Positions 6,859 to 6,917 of a DNA stretch of 6,917 nt are shown piece after piece. The notes beneath the pieces are model-generated. The model was given only the letters and a program-made list of their open reading frames with translations. It made no database searches and was not told where the DNA came from. The stretch comes from Desulfocapsa sp. (GTDB taxonomy: Bacteria > Desulfobacterota > Desulfobulbia > Desulfobulbales > Desulfocapsaceae), in the NCBI GenBank assembly GCA_029942265.1, contig JAOZTO010000136.1:1-6917 (forward strand), in the 5' to 3' direction. Position 1 is the first letter of the stretch. Every line of letters begins with the position of its first letter. The position numbers and the translations under genes are program-made.

Positions 6859-6917
6859 TTACGAGTCCGTTGATTTAATAGCATTTTGGTTCGATGTCGA
6901 GATAAATGGAAAATTTT
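6855..6917 (-). CDS. possible 3' end of an upstream gene, cut by the window edge
   Basis: Reading leftward from the window edge, one frame stays open for 20 codons and ends in a TGA that overlaps the mutase ATG in an ATGA arrangement, the same junction type seen twice inside this cluster. The visible tail is basic (several Arg and Lys, with a Leu-Leu pair) and gives no recognisable motif. If real, it would be the preceding cistron; a cobalamin-binding mutase subunit or a MeaB-type chaperone would make sense by context, but nothing in these residues shows either. Twenty open codons can occur by chance, so this may equally be leader sequence. Confidence 0.25.
   Translation of the reverse strand, partial: KIFHLSRHRTKMLLNQRTRK

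Noticed and set aside
6859..6917. Possible promoter in front of the mutase (TCGACA and TATTAA on the minus strand)
   Set aside because: The spacing is only about 14 bp and the region may instead be the end of an upstream gene.
1..6917. CRISPR arrays, tRNA or rRNA genes, riboswitch (for example a cobalamin type)
   Set aside because: No regularly spaced repeats or recognisable RNA cores were seen; only 59 bases precede the mutase, too few to judge a leader riboswitch.

Overview
The window is almost filled by one tightly packed, leftward (minus-strand) gene cluster that encodes the methylmalonyl-CoA branch of propionate metabolism together with a biotin-dependent, sodium-pumping methylmalonyl-CoA decarboxylase. 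In transcription order (right to left) the genes are: methylmalonyl-CoA mutase large subunit (6858-5197), methylmalonyl-CoA epimerase (5180-4773), carboxyltransferase subunit mmdA (4776-3232), small membrane subunit mmdD/oadG-like (3189-2812), biotin carrier mmdC (2815-2375), sodium-pump subunit mmdB (2365-1238), and a metallo-beta-lactamase-fold hydrolase of unknown role (1238-384). All identifications come from motifs read by eye; no search was run.

How the genes work together: the mutase interconverts succinyl-CoA and (R)-methylmalonyl-CoA, the epimerase interconverts the R and S forms, and the MmdA-D-C-B complex decarboxylates (S)-methylmalonyl-CoA to propionyl-CoA and CO2 while exporting Na+. 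Run this way the module is the energy-conserving end of succinate-to-propionate fermentation; run in reverse it could carboxylate propionyl-CoA at the expense of the sodium gradient. The subunit order mmdA-D-C-B is the one I recall for Propionigenium modestum; the Veillonella epsilon subunit (mmdE) has no room here. The mutase consists only of the TIM-barrel part, so a separate cobalamin-binding subunit must be encoded elsewhere, perhaps just upstream of the window.

The junctions are unusually tight: two ATGA start/stop overlaps, one TGATG overlap, a 9-bp gap in which a stop codon sits inside the next Shine-Dalgarno sequence, and a possible third ATGA with an ORF that enters from the right edge. 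This points to one polycistronic mRNA with translational coupling of the complex subunits and of the terminal hydrolase.

The left 383 bases hold no convincing gene. They contain a 140-bp full-length fold-back element flanked by CTAG on both sides (147-294, MITE-like) and, directly abutting it, a separate 19-bp-stem hairpin (296-356) just past the last stop codon. Positions 1-146 show nothing I can assign.

Organism: an anaerobic bacterium with moderate GC. The protein flavour and the combination of split mutase with Mmd complex suggest a sulfate-reducing or syntrophic member of the former Deltaproteobacteria (for example a Desulfobulbus relative), but this is an impression, not a demonstrated placement. 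I do not see a wholly new system; the least explained items are the hydrolase with an altered metal motif and the fold-back element.
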